A DNA stretch of 64,000 bases from CAWCWN01 sp963799245 (GTDB taxonomy: Bacteria > Chloroflexota > Ktedonobacteria > Ktedonobacterales > Ktedonobacteraceae). Below the pieces are notes generated by a model. It was not told the origin of the DNA. It worked only from the letters and a program-made list of their open reading frames with translations, and did no database searches. Where the stretch lies: NCBI GenBank assembly GCA_963799245.1, contig CAWCWN010000003.1:558001-622000 (forward strand), read 5' to 3'. The position numbers and the translations under genes are program-made. Shown in pieces: positions 62,389 through 64,000 of this stretch (the first letter of the stretch is position 1; every line of letters starts with the position of its first letter).

Positions 62389-64000
62389 ATGAGAACCTGC
62401 AAGTTTTGTCATTCCGAATCGCCGGACGATTCTAACTTCTGTGGTCAGTGTGGACAGAGAATATATGCTCCTGGGGAAACCTCTACAGGAGACAATATAA
62501 CTTTAGCCACTCTTTGGCCTGTTCGAAACGATACAGGGGTAGATGTAGGAGAAAATACTCCCTTCACCACATCCAACAGCGCGATAAATAAAGAAACAGA
62601 TTCTCGCCACGACACTCCTATCACAGGTGTAGACGAGGATTGGGATCACGAGATTCTCCATACCTACGATGACGTAGATGATGAGCATGCTGCTACCGTT
62701 GTCCATGAGAACGCCGAAGTGGAAGAGGAAGGTGACGAGGAGGAGAGGAAGCTTGCACCGTTTCTGCCAACAATGCCAGGGAGCGACTCCATACAACCTG
62801 CCGGTAGCGCTCCTCTAGCGCAAGATCCGTTATATATTGACCAGGTTCCATCTGCAAATCCACCGCGCATCCCTGGACAACCCGCATCGGGGATCGTACA
62901 GTCGAGTGAATCGCCTCCACCGCAATTCCCGCAACCGGTACAACCGGCTCCTGCGCCACAGGTTCAGTTAGCTCCACTGCATAATACTATCCCCAGGCAG
63001 GAGCTGATACATCCACAACCAAGGCATCATCTTCTCTTCTTACGCCACCATCATCTGCGTCCGCCATGCCTCGTTGTCGTAGTTGTATCATCCATCCTTG
63101 CCAGTATTATCATCGCCATCATGATTGCATTTTTCCCGCAAACTCATCCCTCTAGCTCTCCTTTCGCCGAATTAATAGGCGCTCCAATTCTCGGTAAAAC
63201 AATGGTCCTGCACGGAGGTAATTTCGTGCCAGGGGAAATTGTCACATACACCATCGATGTCAGGCTCGGTGCATCTCCTCAAGGCAATGCTCTTGCTGGC
63301 CCTTCGCATGGTATGAACACAAATGCCTTACTCTTTGCCCCGCATCCAGTACAGTCCCCTACTCTCCAACACAAGACCGTCGGCAGCGACGGCGCCTTTA
63401 ATGCAACAATCTTCATCGATCCAAGCTGGCCTGCAAGTAGTACTCACACTGTCTACGTGTACAATCAGGATAGCAAGCTTATCAGATCACTACCATTCAC
63501 TGTCGTCGTACTTATTGCTCAAACGGGGCTTGTGGGATGTGTCAGTGGAGCTGACCCAATTATACTGGGTCCAATCAGTGAAGGTTCTAATCAGCGAGGA
63601 TCAAAGACAATCACGCTCTGTACGACAGGCTCGGGCCTGGTCGATTGGACTGCCAGGTGGGACCAGCAGTGGCTCCAGCTTGATCATTCCGGACAAATAA
63701 CGGCTCCACAGCATGGGCAAGTTACCTTCAGTGCTTCAGCAAATGGCTTGAAGCCAGGATCGTATACAACACCGGTCATCTTCAGCAGTCAACAGAGTAG
63801 CGTGAAGGTATTACTGAGTGTAACCCTCGTGATATTAAAGAAGGCCTCTTCAGTGAATACATCACTGCCAGGGACAGCATGTGTAAGTGCTACTCCACAA
63901 TCACTGTCCTTTGCCAATACTGCCATGCAAAGCAACACATTGCTTCAAAGGGTGACGCTAAATAACTGTGGGAACGCTGTTACATGGTCGGCCTCAGTAT
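62389..64000 (+). CDS. Zinc-ribbon membrane protein with BACON-like domains (partial)
   Basis: The frame is open to the window end (537 codons). A zinc ribbon CKFCHSESPDDSNFCGQCG opens the protein. An acidic, Pro-rich cytoplasmic region, one membrane helix (~225-245), and an extracellular part follow. The latter has an Ig-like segment (~260-375) and a BACON-like repeat (DQQWLQLDHSGQITAP, GLKPGSYTTPVIFSS). Such zinc-ribbon anchors often accompany the Ser/Thr kinases of Ktedonobacteria. The ATG lies 40 bp after the intron end. Confidence 0.8.
   Translation, partial: MRTCKFCHSESPDDSNFCGQCGQRIYAPGETSTGDNITLATLWPVRNDTGVDVGENTPFTTSNSAINKETDSRHDTPITGVDEDWDHEILHTYDDVDDEHAATVVHENAEVEEEGDEEERKLAPFLPTMPGSDSIQPAGSAPLAQDPLYIDQVPSANPPRIPGQPASGIVQSSESPPPQFPQPVQPAPAPQVQLAPLHNTIPRQELIHPQPRHHLLFLRHHHLRPPCLVVVVVSSILASIIIAIMIAFFPQTHPSSSPFAELIGAPILGKTMVLHGGNFVPGEIVTYTIDVRLGASPQGNALAGPSHGMNTNALLFAPHPVQSPTLQHKTVGSDGAFNATIFIDPSWPASSTHTVYVYNQDSKLIRSLPFTVVVLIAQTGLVGCVSGADPIILGPISEGSNQRGSKTITLCTTGSGLVDWTARWDQQWLQLDHSGQITAPQHGQVTFSASANGLKPGSYTTPVIFSSQQSSVKVLLSVTLVILKKASSVNTSLPGTACVSATPQSLSFANTAMQSNTLLQRVTLNNCGNAVTWSASV

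Noticed and set aside
1..64000. CRISPR arrays, tRNA or rRNA genes
   Set aside because: No regularly spaced direct repeats were seen and no tRNA cloverleaf or rRNA was recognised by eye; a tRNAscan run would be decisive for short tRNAs.

Overview
The window looks like a chromosomal segment of a filamentous Chloroflexota bacterium of the Ktedonobacteria type. This is an inference from gene content: several Ser/Thr kinases with extracellular sensor tails, zinc-ribbon membrane proteins, CHAP proteins, a RecG with the Chloroflexi-style N-terminal extension, archaeal/fungal-type Asd, single-domain ArsA, and many TTGACA/TATAAT promoters at moderately high GC. No rRNA, tRNA, CRISPR array, prophage or intact IS was recognised.

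Layout. 0.3-6.4 kb: ArsA-like ATPase, recG with its N-terminal extension in a different frame, and a PadR regulator plus MFS exporter, each preceded by a matching operator. 6.4-14.1 kb: housekeeping run coaD, coiled-coil protein, yceD (DUF177), rpmF, fabD, Asp23-like, nusB, acpP, ECF sigma factor with membrane partner, tatA, tatC (frameshifted). 14.1-24.9 kb: frameshifted MFS gene, two DUF948-like membrane proteins, GlsB/YeaQ protein, TPR-rhomboid protease, beta-propeller protein, lipase-like hydrolase, cystathionine gamma-synthase-type enzyme, L,D-transpeptidase lipoprotein. 25.0-28.6 kb: rpsT with a terminator-like leader, rplS, rnhB, a CHAP protein and a frameshifted RlmB-type methyltransferase. 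28.6-33.2 kb: DprE2/DprE1-like pair and a Ser/Thr kinase with a DnaJ-C-like insert. 33.2-39.4 kb: nuoJKLMN on the minus strand. 39.4-54.2 kb: zinc-ribbon pseudokinase, CAX antiporter, a second PadR with a perfect 18-bp operator, YvcK, GYD protein, a GGCT-like membrane fusion, eIF2B-like protein, MocR regulator, Cys-rich DUF5522-like protein, CHAP protein and a sedolisin lipoprotein. 54.2-60.1 kb: minus-strand methionine/aspartate operon metX-metY-lysC-asd. 60.1-64.0 kb: Ser/Thr kinase, the 3' end of a group II intron, and a zinc-ribbon/BACON-like membrane protein cut by the window end.

The most striking element is the roughly 550-nt leader of the methionine operon. It has a consensus promoter, a full SAM-I riboswitch with its own terminator, then a complete T-box with an AUG specifier and a second terminator. 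Read in series, it should allow transcription only when SAM is low and tRNA-Met is uncharged. Downstream, lysC and asd supply aspartate semialdehyde, metX activates homoserine and metY makes homocysteine; homoserine dehydrogenase is not in the window.

A second theme is single-base frame disruption in otherwise conserved genes (recG extension, tatC, an MFS gene, rlmB and perhaps a membrane protein at 43.4 kb). All are one-base indels, so assembly errors are the leading explanation and should be checked before any of these genes is called a pseudogene. A third is a family of GC-rich REP-like palindromes in intergenic regions. A 34-nt domain V with its domain VI, the 3' end of a group II intron, lies just upstream of the last gene.
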